From positions 1-16,184 of the forward strand of contig JBDTNQ010000104.1 of the NCBI GenBank assembly GCA_039933635.1: a DNA stretch of 16,184 nt. Reading direction: 5' to 3'. A program made the translations under genes and the position numbers. The notes under the pieces are model-generated. The model was not told the origin of the DNA and did no database searches. It worked only from the letters and a program-made list of their open reading frames with translations. The stretch's first letter is position 1; each line of letters begins with the position of its first letter. Positions 8,713 to 14,972 of the stretch are shown here, one piece after another. This stretch comes from JBDTNQ01 sp039933635. GTDB lineage: Bacteria; Acidobacteriota; Vicinamibacteria; Vicinamibacterales; SCN-69-37.

Positions 8713-8756
8713 CAGGAGGCTGGATCGAAGTCCGGCGGGGCGGTGCCACGCTCGGG

Positions 8757-8775
8757 CTTCGACAAGTGTCGGAAG
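8757..8775. promoter_or_regulatory. Near-palindrome over the operon promoter, candidate operator
   Basis: The sequence CTTCGACAAGTGTCGGAAG is an imperfect palindrome (CTTC-GACA / TGTC-G-GAAG, one extra base in the right arm). It lies 45-63 bases upstream of the transporter start and overlaps the possible -10 box at 8774-8779. A repressor bound here would cover the transcription start of the operon. The small plus-strand protein at 8966 with a ribbon-helix-helix-like segment is a natural candidate ligand, but nothing in the sequence proves it. Confidence 0.35.
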
Positions 8776-8779
8776 TATA
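8774..8779 (-). promoter_or_regulatory. Possible -10 box for the esterase/transporter operon
   Basis: On the minus strand this reads TATACT, five of six matches to TATAAT, and stands out in GC-rich surroundings. It would start transcription near 8767, giving a leader of about 55 bases before the ATG at 8712. I see no convincing -35 hexamer at the usual distance, so an activator or a non-housekeeping sigma factor may be needed. Confidence 0.35.
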
Positions 8780-8832
8780 GACGCACGGGCAGCGTGCCGC
8801 ACGTCGCCGAGCCCCCCGGCGCCGGACTCCTT

Positions 8833-8939
8833 GTCCCCTTCGTCCCCTCGTCCCCTTCGTCCCTTCGTCCCCTCGTCCCCTTCGTCCCCCGTCCCCTCGT
8901 CCCCCTGGTCCCCTGGTCCCCTGGTCCCCTGGTCCCCTC
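8833..8939. repeat. GTCCCC minisatellite, 13 units of 7-9 bp
   Basis: Thirteen consecutive units of the form GTCCCC(T)(C/G), mostly GTCCCCTTC and GTCCCCTC on the left and four near-identical GTCCCC(C)TG units on the right. On the minus strand five runs of four or five G are separated by the four-base loop ACCA (8901-8937), matching the standard four-tract G-quadruplex pattern. The array lies between the divergent starts of the transporter operon (8712) and the small plus-strand gene (8966). Units vary in length in a way expected of slippage. It is non-coding: translations of it are Gly/Asp/Arg low-complexity strings. Confidence 0.95.
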
Positions 8940-8954
8940 GCGTTCCGTTGTCGG

Positions 8955-8960
8955 TAGAAT
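8955..8960 (+). promoter_or_regulatory. Possible leaderless-type -10 box
   Basis: TAGAAT ends five bases before the ATG at 8966 and no Shine-Dalgarno sequence lies between them. This is the layout of a TANNNT promoter producing a transcript that starts at or within a base of the start codon. The -35 position would fall on the last minisatellite units and has no recognisable hexamer. Confidence 0.4.
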
Positions 8961-8965
8961 CCCCC

Positions 8966-9466
8966 ATGCCTCGTCGCTCGCCGCAGAAACGCGGCCGTCC
9001 CCAGAAATATGGTCAGGCCGCGCGGATTGTCGCGATCACGCTCCCCGTCAAGGTCGTCGAGATGCTGCACGAGCTCGACGATGACCTTGGGTGGGCCATT
9101 GTGTCGCTCGCGGAGAAGACGCAGGGTCGCACTGTGAGGCGCCCGGTGCTCGAGGCCGAGCTGGTCGAGATCGGGGGCGGAAAATCGCTCATCGTTGTCG
9201 ATACCTCGATCTTCCGGTCGCTGCCCGGGGTGGACATCGTGCCGTTTTCACACACGCAGGCCTTTCTCGCGCTCGAAGCCGGCCGCGGCATGGCGGATCT
9301 CGAGCTGGCGGTCCAGGATCGGGTGGCGCACCTGAAACCGGGCAGCCGCGTGCGGCCACCTCTGCAGCGTTTACTGACGCAACTCCAAGCCTGGCGGCGC
9401 AGCCGCGCCCTGCGGTTCGACACGCGCTCGATCATCCTGGTGTCCCGCGCCAGGCGTCGAGCGTAA
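8966..9466 (+). CDS. Small basic protein with RGRP and ribbon-helix-helix-like N-terminus, possible regulator
   Basis: Protein of 166 residues that I do not recognise as a named family. The N-terminus is basic and contains KRGRPQKYG (8-16), an AT-hook-like core. Then comes ARIVAITLPVKVVEML with HELDDDLGWAIVSLAEK (19-51), which has the strand-helix-helix rhythm of ribbon-helix-helix DNA-binding proteins. Residues 62-125 look like an alpha/beta domain (VEIGGGKSLIVVDTSIF, GVDIVPFSHTQAFLALE). The C-terminus is Arg-rich. No signal peptide or membrane segment. The ATG at 8966 is the only sensible start: the open frame upstream runs through the minisatellite. It is divergent from the transporter operon and alone on this strand, a classic position for a local regulator. 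DNA binding is inferred from composition and spacing only. Confidence 0.75.
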   Translation: MPRRSPQKRGRPQKYGQAARIVAITLPVKVVEMLHELDDDLGWAIVSLAEKTQGRTVRRPVLEAELVEIGGGKSLIVVDTSIFRSLPGVDIVPFSHTQAFLALEAGRGMADLELAVQDRVAHLKPGSRVRPPLQRLLTQLQAWRRSRALRFDTRSIILVSRARRRA

Positions 9467-9485
9467 TTTTTTGTAAATTAATATT
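9464..9485 (+). promoter_or_regulatory. AT-rich block, possible promoter region
   Basis: Starting at the stop codon of the small regulator-like gene, 22 bases are almost entirely A/T, including a run of six T and TAAATT/TAATAT hexamers, in a genome that is otherwise strongly GC-rich. It may be the T-tract of a terminator for the upstream gene, the -10 region for the lipoprotein gene at 9584 (about 100 bases downstream), or both. No matching -35 or strong hairpin is evident. Confidence 0.35.
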
Positions 9486-9528
9486 GCCAGGGTGGGAGGC
9501 CGCCTTTACCATGTTGGGATGGGCGGGA

Positions 9529-9560
9529 GCGTCCGATAGTTCTAGCGTCCGATAGTTCTA
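9529..9560 (+). repeat. Perfect 16-bp tandem duplication
   Basis: GCGTCCGATAGTTCTA occurs twice head to tail without any mismatch, 23 bases before the start of the lipoprotein gene. It lies in the likely untranslated leader or promoter-proximal region. Perfect identity suggests a recent duplication or a selected paired binding site. Confidence 0.95.
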
Positions 9561-9583
9561 CTGATGTGCTCACTGGAGTCTTG

Positions 9584-10756
9584 ATGTCTGCTCGTACTCG
9601 CCTCGCCTGCCTGTTGATCGTCTGTCTCGCAGCCGCGTGCGGCAAGTCACCCACGACCCCATCGGTTCCCGCGCCTGCCCCGGTCTCACCCGCCAACGGC
9701 GCAGTCCTGGCAAGCGGCACGCAGCCGATCACCTTGACCGTCACCAATAGCGCGGCCACATCAGGCACGGTGACCTATACCTTCGAGGTCGCCACCGACG
9801 TCGCCTTCACGTCGGTCGTCTTCTCCAAGGACGCGCCGCAGGGATCCGGACAGACGTCGCTGACCCTCAGCGTGCTCGCCGCGGGACGCGACTACTACTG
9901 GCACGCCCGGGCCAACAGCGGCAACACGGCCGGCACGTTCTCGAGTGCGACCAAGTTCACGATCAGCTCGGGCGTCACCCTCGGCAGCCCCGTGCCGGTG
10001 TCACCCGCGACGGGCACCACGGCCGATCAGAAACCGACGCTCATCGTCTCGAACGTGTCGCGCACAGGTCCCGTCGGCAACGTCTCCTATCGCTTCGAGA
10101 TCGCCTCCGCGCCATCCTTCGCAACGATTCTGTCGAGTGGCACCGTGCCCGAAAGCAACACCGGCTCCACTTCGTTCACCTCGTCGACATCGCTGGCCGC
10201 CGACACGACATTTTTCTGGCGCGCGCAGGCACTCGACGCCACCAACAACGCCACGAGCAGTTTCTCCACCACCCAGACGTTCACCACCGTCGTCAGCATC
10301 GATCTGACGACCGTGAACTATCAGCGATTCGTGAACATCTCCGCCTGGCCGGTCACCAACCGCATCATCGAGGTCGATCAGGACGGCGGCGACGGTCACA
10401 TGTGCATCAACCATGAGAAGCGCGGGCAGTGGCCCACCTCGTTCTTCGAAGACAACCCGCTCGTGCCCGTCGAAGCCACCCAGTGGTACTTCGCCCGGAT
10501 CAACGGCCAGTGGTACGGCGGCGCCGGTGAATGGCTGCGCCCCAACCAGATCTGCAAGGAAGGCCAGAAGTCCGAGGACATCGGCAAGGACGGCACCTGG
10601 GGCGGGCCGATGGACTCGTGGATACCCAAGCGCGGCGAACTGGTTGGCTACATGATCTCCACGCCGGCCCGCGCGTGGCCCACTTGGCGCACCATCGACC
10701 AACGCTCCAACGTCGTGGTCCAGCCCTGGAAGGTCAACGGGATCACGACGCCGTAA
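9584..10756 (+). CDS. Lipoprotein with two Fn3-like domains and an unknown C-terminal domain
   Basis: Lipid-anchored exported protein of 390 residues. The ATG at 9584 is preceded by GGAG at 9575-9578 with 5-base spacing, so I prefer it to the in-frame GTG at 9566. The signal peptide ends in a lipobox-like LAAAC with Cys19. A Pro/Ser/Thr-rich spacer (21-35) leads to two fibronectin-III/Ig-like sandwiches, about 33-128 and 136-236. Each begins PVSP and contains a T/SYxFEvA strand and a YYWHARA or FFWRAQA strand, so they look like an internal duplication. Residues 240-390 form a different domain rich in Trp and Gly (ARINGQWYGGAGEWLRPNQ, GTWGGPMDSWIP, ELVGYMIST), with two Cys (274, 324). This looks like a carbohydrate- or surface-binding module but I cannot name it. 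Convergent with the following minus-strand gene across a 22-base gap. Confidence 0.85.
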   Translation: MSARTRLACLLIVCLAAACGKSPTTPSVPAPAPVSPANGAVLASGTQPITLTVTNSAATSGTVTYTFEVATDVAFTSVVFSKDAPQGSGQTSLTLSVLAAGRDYYWHARANSGNTAGTFSSATKFTISSGVTLGSPVPVSPATGTTADQKPTLIVSNVSRTGPVGNVSYRFEIASAPSFATILSSGTVPESNTGSTSFTSSTSLAADTTFFWRAQALDATNNATSSFSTTQTFTTVVSIDLTTVNYQRFVNISAWPVTNRIIEVDQDGGDGHMCINHEKRGQWPTSFFEDNPLVPVEATQWYFARINGQWYGGAGEWLRPNQICKEGQKSEDIGKDGTWGGPMDSWIPKRGELVGYMISTPARAWPTWRTIDQRSNVVVQPWKVNGITTP

Positions 10757-10778
10757 GCACAGGAGTGAAGGTCGGCTT

Positions 10779-11606
10779 CTAAAGCACCAGTTCTTTGAAG
10801 CGCCGCACCTGCTCCGTGATCGCGACTTCCACGGGCAGCCGCTCCATGCTGCTCGCGCCATAAAACCCGACAATCCCGCGCGTGCGCGCCATCACATACT
10901 GCGCGTCGGCCGGCTCGCTGATTGGGCCACCGTGACAAATCACGAGCACATCTGACCGGACTGATTTGGCCGCGTCGTGAATGCGCTGGATTTCCTCGAC
11001 GCACACATCCAGTGTCTTCGTCGTCTTTGCGCCGATCAACCCCTTGGTGGTGAGACCCATGTGCGCCACGAGCATGTCCGCCCCCGCATCCGCCATCGCC
11101 ATCGCGTCGCCCTCGTTGAAGACGTAAGGCGTCGTGAGCAGATCGGCCGCGTGCGCCACGCGAATCATCTCGACCTCCTTCGCATAGCTCATGCCCGTCT
11201 CTTCGAGACTCTGCCGGAAGAGACCATCGATGAGCCCCACCGTTGGGAAGTTCTGCACGCCGGCAAAACCCAGGCGAGCGATCTCGCCAAGAAAGACCGG
11301 CATCAGACGAAACGGATCCGTGCCGCACACGCCCGCCAGCACGGGAATCGCGCGGACGACCGGCAGGACCTCGCGCGCCATCTCGATCACGATGGCGTTG
11401 GCATCCCCGTACGGCATCAGCCCGGATAACGAGCCGTGGCCGGCCATGCGGAAACGGCCGGAGTTGTAGATGACGATGAGGTCCGCGCCGCCAGCCTCGG
11501 CACACTTGCCGGAAATGCCCGTTCCAGCCCCCGCGCCCACAATGGGCACGCGGCGCTCCACGAGCGCACGCAATCGCGTCAACACCGCTCCGCGCGTCAT
11601 GTCCAT
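10779..11606 (-). CDS. PEP-hydrolase-family TIM-barrel protein
   Basis: Cytoplasmic protein of 275 residues that belongs to the phosphoenolpyruvate hydrolase-like / TIM-barrel family (PF09370 type). Conserved segments are PIVGAGAGTGISGKCAEAGG (21-40), LIVIYNSGRFRMAG, LPVLAGVCGTDPF-like (90-99), GFAGVQNFPTVGLIDG (113-128), VAHMGLTT (180-187), VICHGGPIS (222-230) and GFYGASSMERLP (247-258), that is, the complete barrel. A GGGAGG ribosome-binding site at 11611-11616 could serve the ATG at 11606 (4-base spacing) or 11600 (10-base spacing); the ATG at 11624 lies upstream of it. In many genomes the family sits beside a Tm-1-like/UPF0261 gene; none is present here. Instead it follows a lipoprotein gene by 57 bases and may be co-transcribed with it. 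The reaction is not well established for the family. Confidence 0.9.
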   Translation of the reverse strand: MDMTRGAVLTRLRALVERRVPIVGAGAGTGISGKCAEAGGADLIVIYNSGRFRMAGHGSLSGLMPYGDANAIVIEMAREVLPVVRAIPVLAGVCGTDPFRLMPVFLGEIARLGFAGVQNFPTVGLIDGLFRQSLEETGMSYAKEVEMIRVAHAADLLTTPYVFNEGDAMAMADAGADMLVAHMGLTTKGLIGAKTTKTLDVCVEEIQRIHDAAKSVRSDVLVICHGGPISEPADAQYVMARTRGIVGFYGASSMERLPVEVAITEQVRRFKELVL

Positions 11607-11663
11607 CCGACCTCCCACACCCATGAGGCCGGCATTGTCCCACGAGCCGACAAGGGACGCGCG

Positions 11664-12098
11664 CTACTGATGAGTGACGTCGATATTGCCGCCTATCGCC
11701 CCACCACACGTGAACGCGGAGTACGTACCCGTCATACGGTTCCCACTCACCGTCATAGTCGTACTCACGGTCCCCGAGAGCGTGACTCCAGGCGAGCATA
11801 CGAGCGGTGCCGTTGGCGTGAGCGTCATGACCAGGACCGACGCCGCAAGCGTACCGCCGGCAGCGCCCGATCGGTTCTGAGAAACGTCCGCAAAAGCCAG
11901 CACGAACGTGCCCGCCACCCCAGCGCTCGTCTGCGTCAACACGAGCTTCAGCGTACCGGGACCAGAGACGCTGTCCGTCATGGTGCCCAACCATGTGCCG
12001 TCGAGCCCGCCACTCGGCGCCGCCGGTCCCGACGAACACGCCGCAAGCGACACCAGCACCACGCCACACACCACGACCCGCCAAAGAGCTCGATGCAT
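11664..12098 (-). CDS. Small lipoprotein of unknown function
   Basis: Lipid-anchored protein of 144 residues. The signal peptide (MHRALWRVVVCGVVLVSLAAC) gives Cys21 as the lipidation site, followed by SSGPAAPSGG. The mature part is rich in Gly, Thr, Ser and Val, with alternating hydrophobic residues (GTWLGTM, TLKLVLTQ, VAGTFVLAF, TLSGTVSTTMTVSGNRMTGTY). That pattern suggests a small antiparallel beta-barrel or sandwich. Cys101 and Cys131 may form a disulfide. The ATG at 12098 shares its A with the stop of the propeller gene (TGATG), and a GGAGG lies 6 bases upstream at 12105-12109, which fixes the start. The frame is open further upstream, but only as Arg/Gly-rich shadow. It is probably a partner of the beta-propeller protein; no function is recognised. 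Confidence 0.82.
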   Translation of the reverse strand: MHRALWRVVVCGVVLVSLAACSSGPAAPSGGLDGTWLGTMTDSVSGPGTLKLVLTQTSAGVAGTFVLAFADVSQNRSGAAGGTLAASVLVMTLTPTAPLVCSPGVTLSGTVSTTMTVSGNRMTGTYSAFTCGGAIGGNIDVTHQ

Positions 12099-13231
12099 CA
12101 GTTCCCTCCCCCCGTGCGCAAAGCCACGAGACCACCCGCAGCGCCACTCAGAAAGACGTCCGCCCCACGCACCAACGGCAACCAGCGAAAACCCTCGCCC
12201 GCATCGCCGAAACGCCAGCGCTGGCGTCCGGTCGCCAGGTCCAGTCCCACGACGTGCCCCGAGACGTACGGAACCCACACCGTGTGCTGCTCCAGACCAA
12301 GACCAAACGCAATCGACGCCTGCACCGGCCAGGCTCGCCAGCGCTCACGTCGCGTGGCAAGGTCGTATGCGACGAGTTCCCCCGTCAACGATCCAGCCAC
12401 AAGCATGCCGCCGCCACTCGCGAGCGGCCGGAAGTCCTCGACCGGTGCCCGGGCCCGGGCATCGCTCACGGTCCAACTCGGGCTCCCGGATCGACGATCG
12501 AGTGCGTGAATGACCCCGGAACGGTCCACCGCAAGAACCAGATCCCCCGCCAGTAAGACCGGGCCAATCACCCCCGGCCTCGTCGTCTCGCCCAATGACG
12601 TTTGCCACATGAGACGCCCGGCAGGATCGAAAGCCACGACTCCACCGGTACGGTCGCGGAATGACGTGAACGTTGCCACCACCCCCAACGCGTCGGCCCT
12701 GGGTGCAAATACCGTCGCTTCCCCCTGGAAACCGAGATCCGCCGCCCATCTCAGCTTGCCCGTTGCAGTCTCGATCGCGAAGAGCCGCGAGACATAGGAA
12801 CCGGCAAAGACGAGGTCGCCACCGACGCCACCGAGCTGAATGCCGGCTCCGGTCCCCTCCCCAATGTTCGCCCTCCACAACCGCTCCCCCCTCATCCACC
12901 CAAACCCTTCCAGCCCATCGTCTCCCCCCATCACCACATCGTCAGCCACCGCGAGCCGGCCTCCGGTAACAACGCCGGGACTGGTCGTCAGTGGAGTTCG
13001 CCACTGTGCGACGCCCGAACGCGCATCTACGGAAACGATGTCGCCGGCAGCGGTTCGCGCGAACACCCGGTCGCGAGACAAGACCGGCACGCCGCGAAAC
13101 TTGCCAGGCGACACCCACAGAACCGGCGGGCGCAGTTCGGCGACAGACGATACCGAGGCAATAGAGGCAATCATGGGTACACTGAGAAGCAGCGTCACAA
13201 CCAGGGAAGCCGCGCGATGCCCCCGAGTCAC
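12098..13231 (-). CDS. Exported seven-bladed PQQ-like beta-propeller protein
   Basis: Protein of 377 residues with an N-terminal signal peptide or anchor (hydrophobic 8-30) and seven PQQ-like propeller repeats. The repeated signature is D/E-x-x-[ST]G-x-x-x-W, with the Trp at about 77, 119, 162, 209, 253, 298 and 339 (for example SVDARSGVAQWRTP, AIETATGKLRWAADLG, GLDLATGRQRWRFG). Seven blades make a closed, slightly small propeller. There are no dehydrogenase metal or PQQ-binding residues that I can identify. A scaffold or sensing role, as in BamB-like proteins, is more likely than quinoprotein enzyme activity. The start is a GTG at 13231 with only a weak upstream ribosome-binding site. It begins 121 bases after the lipase-lectin gene and is coupled to the following lipoprotein gene by a one-base overlap. 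Confidence 0.88.
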   Translation of the reverse strand: MTRGHRAASLVVTLLLSVPMIASIASVSSVAELRPPVLWVSPGKFRGVPVLSRDRVFARTAAGDIVSVDARSGVAQWRTPLTTSPGVVTGGRLAVADDVVMGGDDGLEGFGWMRGERLWRANIGEGTGAGIQLGGVGGDLVFAGSYVSRLFAIETATGKLRWAADLGFQGEATVFAPRADALGVVATFTSFRDRTGGVVAFDPAGRLMWQTSLGETTRPGVIGPVLLAGDLVLAVDRSGVIHALDRRSGSPSWTVSDARARAPVEDFRPLASGGGMLVAGSLTGELVAYDLATRRERWRAWPVQASIAFGLGLEQHTVWVPYVSGHVVGLDLATGRQRWRFGDAGEGFRWLPLVRGADVFLSGAAGGLVALRTGGGN

Positions 13232-13306
13232 TAGAAGGTCACCCGTGCGCCGGTCGGGCGGCTACCGACGCCCCTTTCGCTCGCCTGGCCGTTGGCTGTC
13301 AGGTCT

Positions 13307-13331
13307 GGAGTCGCCCACTTCGGCCGACTCC
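13307..13331 (-). terminator. Weak hairpin between the lipase-lectin and propeller genes
   Basis: GGAGTCG and CGACTCC form a perfect 7-bp stem around an 11-base loop, 21 bases beyond the stop of the lipase-lectin gene and within the 121-base gap. No T-run follows on the minus strand, so it may only attenuate transcription, or be chance. Confidence 0.25.
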
Positions 13332-13352
13332 ACGACCCGCGACCCGCGCGTC

Positions 13353-14972
13353 TTACGGCCTCCACGTGTTCGTCGCCCACAGAGGCGCGCCATCGATGTC
13401 GTAGATCACGACGTTGCCATCCGTCTGCAACGCGAGAAACGCCCCAGGATGGTTGTAGGAGACGCCGGACGCCCAGATGGGGACGCCCAGGGCGTCATAC
13501 ATGACGAAGTTCCCATCGCCCTGCATCGCCACGAGCCCAGCAGCCGTTCCCGCAGTCTGAGAATTCCACATTGGCGTCCATCCCTCGTCGTAGAGCACGA
13601 GATTGCCGTCGCCTTGATAGACGAAGAGATACCGACCGTCAGCCGAACGAATCCCCTGATCCGGATAAAGGATGTCGCCAGGCCACAGCCGCCCGGGATC
13701 GTTGTCTCGCGGCAGAGGAGACGACGGTTGAGGTGACGGATCAGGAGTCGGAGCCGGCGACGGCGCTGGGGCCGGCGCGGGCGTCGGTGCCGGACCCGGC
13801 GTTGGTGTTGGCGTTGGCGTTGGTGTTGGCGTCGGTGTGGGCGCCGGTGTGGGCGCCGGAGTCGTGCGAGGAGACACATTGAGGTACCACGCGAGCGCAT
13901 CCCCGAGCACACCCTCAGCCCAGTCCCTCTCCTGTGAGTGCGCAGGGCCATCGTTGTCGAGCCCGAGATACACATTGGGCGCGCCAGGATATTCCTGACT
14001 CGTGTACGGCACGACCCCATCATTCGGAATGCAGTCGCCAAACGACGTGCCCGAGACCACACTGCAGTAGAAGGGATCGACCGACAGAAGGAATCCCCCG
14101 ATGCCCATCAGCGACAGGCTCTGCCGCAACGCAGGCACGTCCGTCGGATCGGACTCCGCCATGATGTAGTTGCCCCAGTACAGAAGCCCGTACGCCGTCG
14201 CGTAGAGCGCAACGGCAATTTCGTCGGCACGATCCGGCACAATCGCGCGCGCGGGGCCCGCAAAGTAGAAGTTGTGCGCCACGCTGACCAGACCGACACG
14301 GCCCGGCACATTCGCAGCCTCACGCTGCAGGTTGCTTCCGGAGTTGAGCCCATTCAGATACGCCGACCCCGGCTGCATCTCGCCCGTCACCGGCAACGCA
14401 GCCTCGAGCCCCATCGAGGTGCCAAGATACACAACAGACCAGATGCTGAAGTCGGACGCCCAGCTGAGCGCGCCGAGCACGTAGGCAAACGTCCACGACC
14501 AGTCGGAATAGGCGGTGAACGCCGACAACACCTCGTTCAGCAAGGCCGGCGTCGAGGCCTGGAACGTGAGCCACTGCCCGAATCTCGGCAGAATCGGCGC
14601 GCCCCGGTGCGGCGTGCCAATCGTTGCAATCCCCGCCACGCCGCGGAGCCGGCTGAGCTCGCGCCCCACAATGCCGCCATTGCTGTGCCCGACCGCAATC
14701 GGATTCTTCGCGAACGACCTGACCAGACTCGACTGCGCCAGCGACTGCGCCTGCTGCTCGTAGGGCTGCCTCCACGGCAGATCGGGCGTCTTCGCGTCGA
14801 TCGCGAGACGCTGCTGCAGTCGCGATGCCGTCGAAGCCCAGTCCGATCCCGCCGACTGCAATCCATGGAGGAACAGCGCCGGTGTCGTCCCCTGCGCAAG
14901 AACAGACGATGCCGCCAGGCTGAAGACGCTAGCCCACGCCGCAGCTCGACGTGCCACGCCCACGGTCCTCAT
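13353..14972 (-). CDS. Secreted lipase-like hydrolase with Pro/Thr linker and bulb-type lectin domain
   Basis: Protein of 539 residues in three parts after a signal peptide (hydrophobic 8-24, LAQG cleavage region). Residues 30-365 are an alpha/beta hydrolase of lipase type: oxyanion region FLHGLQSAG (34-42), nucleophile elbow GHSNGG with Ser97, IGTPHRG (118-124), likely acid Asp318 in NDGVVPY, and likely His345 in GPAHSQE. Residues 366-420 are a Pro-Thr/Pro-Ala linker. Residues 425-539 form a bulb-type (GNA-like, PF01453) mannose-lectin domain with three QxDGNxVxY-type sites at 453-461, 484-492 and 516-524. The hydrolase likely acts on acyl or ester bonds outside the cell while the lectin tethers it to glycan; substrate and sugar are unknown. 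The ATG at 14972 overlaps the stop of the upstream gene as ATGA. Confidence 0.92.
   Translation of the reverse strand: MRTVGVARRAAAWASVFSLAASSVLAQGTTPALFLHGLQSAGSDWASTASRLQQRLAIDAKTPDLPWRQPYEQQAQSLAQSSLVRSFAKNPIAVGHSNGGIVGRELSRLRGVAGIATIGTPHRGAPILPRFGQWLTFQASTPALLNEVLSAFTAYSDWSWTFAYVLGALSWASDFSIWSVVYLGTSMGLEAALPVTGEMQPGSAYLNGLNSGSNLQREAANVPGRVGLVSVAHNFYFAGPARAIVPDRADEIAVALYATAYGLLYWGNYIMAESDPTDVPALRQSLSLMGIGGFLLSVDPFYCSVVSGTSFGDCIPNDGVVPYTSQEYPGAPNVYLGLDNDGPAHSQERDWAEGVLGDALAWYLNVSPRTTPAPTPAPTPTPTPTPTPTPTPGPAPTPAPAPAPSPAPTPDPSPQPSSPLPRDNDPGRLWPGDILYPDQGIRSADGRYLFVYQGDGNLVLYDEGWTPMWNSQTAGTAAGLVAMQGDGNFVMYDALGVPIWASGVSYNHPGAFLALQTDGNVVIYDIDGAPLWATNTWRP
13800..13865 (-). repeat. Pro-Thr hexanucleotide repeat inside the linker
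   Basis: A run of near-identical hexamers (GGCGTT / GGTGTT on the plus strand, coding Pro-Thr on the minus) encodes residues 370-391 of the lipase-lectin protein. The simple in-frame hexamer allows the linker length to change by slippage without breaking the reading frame. Confidence 0.9.

Noticed and set aside
8833..8939. CRISPR-like array
   Set aside because: Units are 7-9 bp with no spacers, and there are no cas genes; it is a minisatellite.
8713..8967. N-terminal extension of the transporter by 85 residues
   Set aside because: It is a translation of the GTCCCC minisatellite and flanking spacer. The 434-residue form has the normal family length.
7492..9084. Long plus-strand open frame of about 530 codons opposite the transporter
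   Set aside because: It lies antisense to a clear membrane transporter, is rich in Arg, His and Asp, and shows no domain. Long antisense frames are expected in GC-rich DNA.
9511..9555. 14-codon leader open frame before the lipoprotein gene
   Set aside because: No ribosome-binding site or attenuator-like codon bias, and it runs through the duplicated 16-mer. Probably chance.
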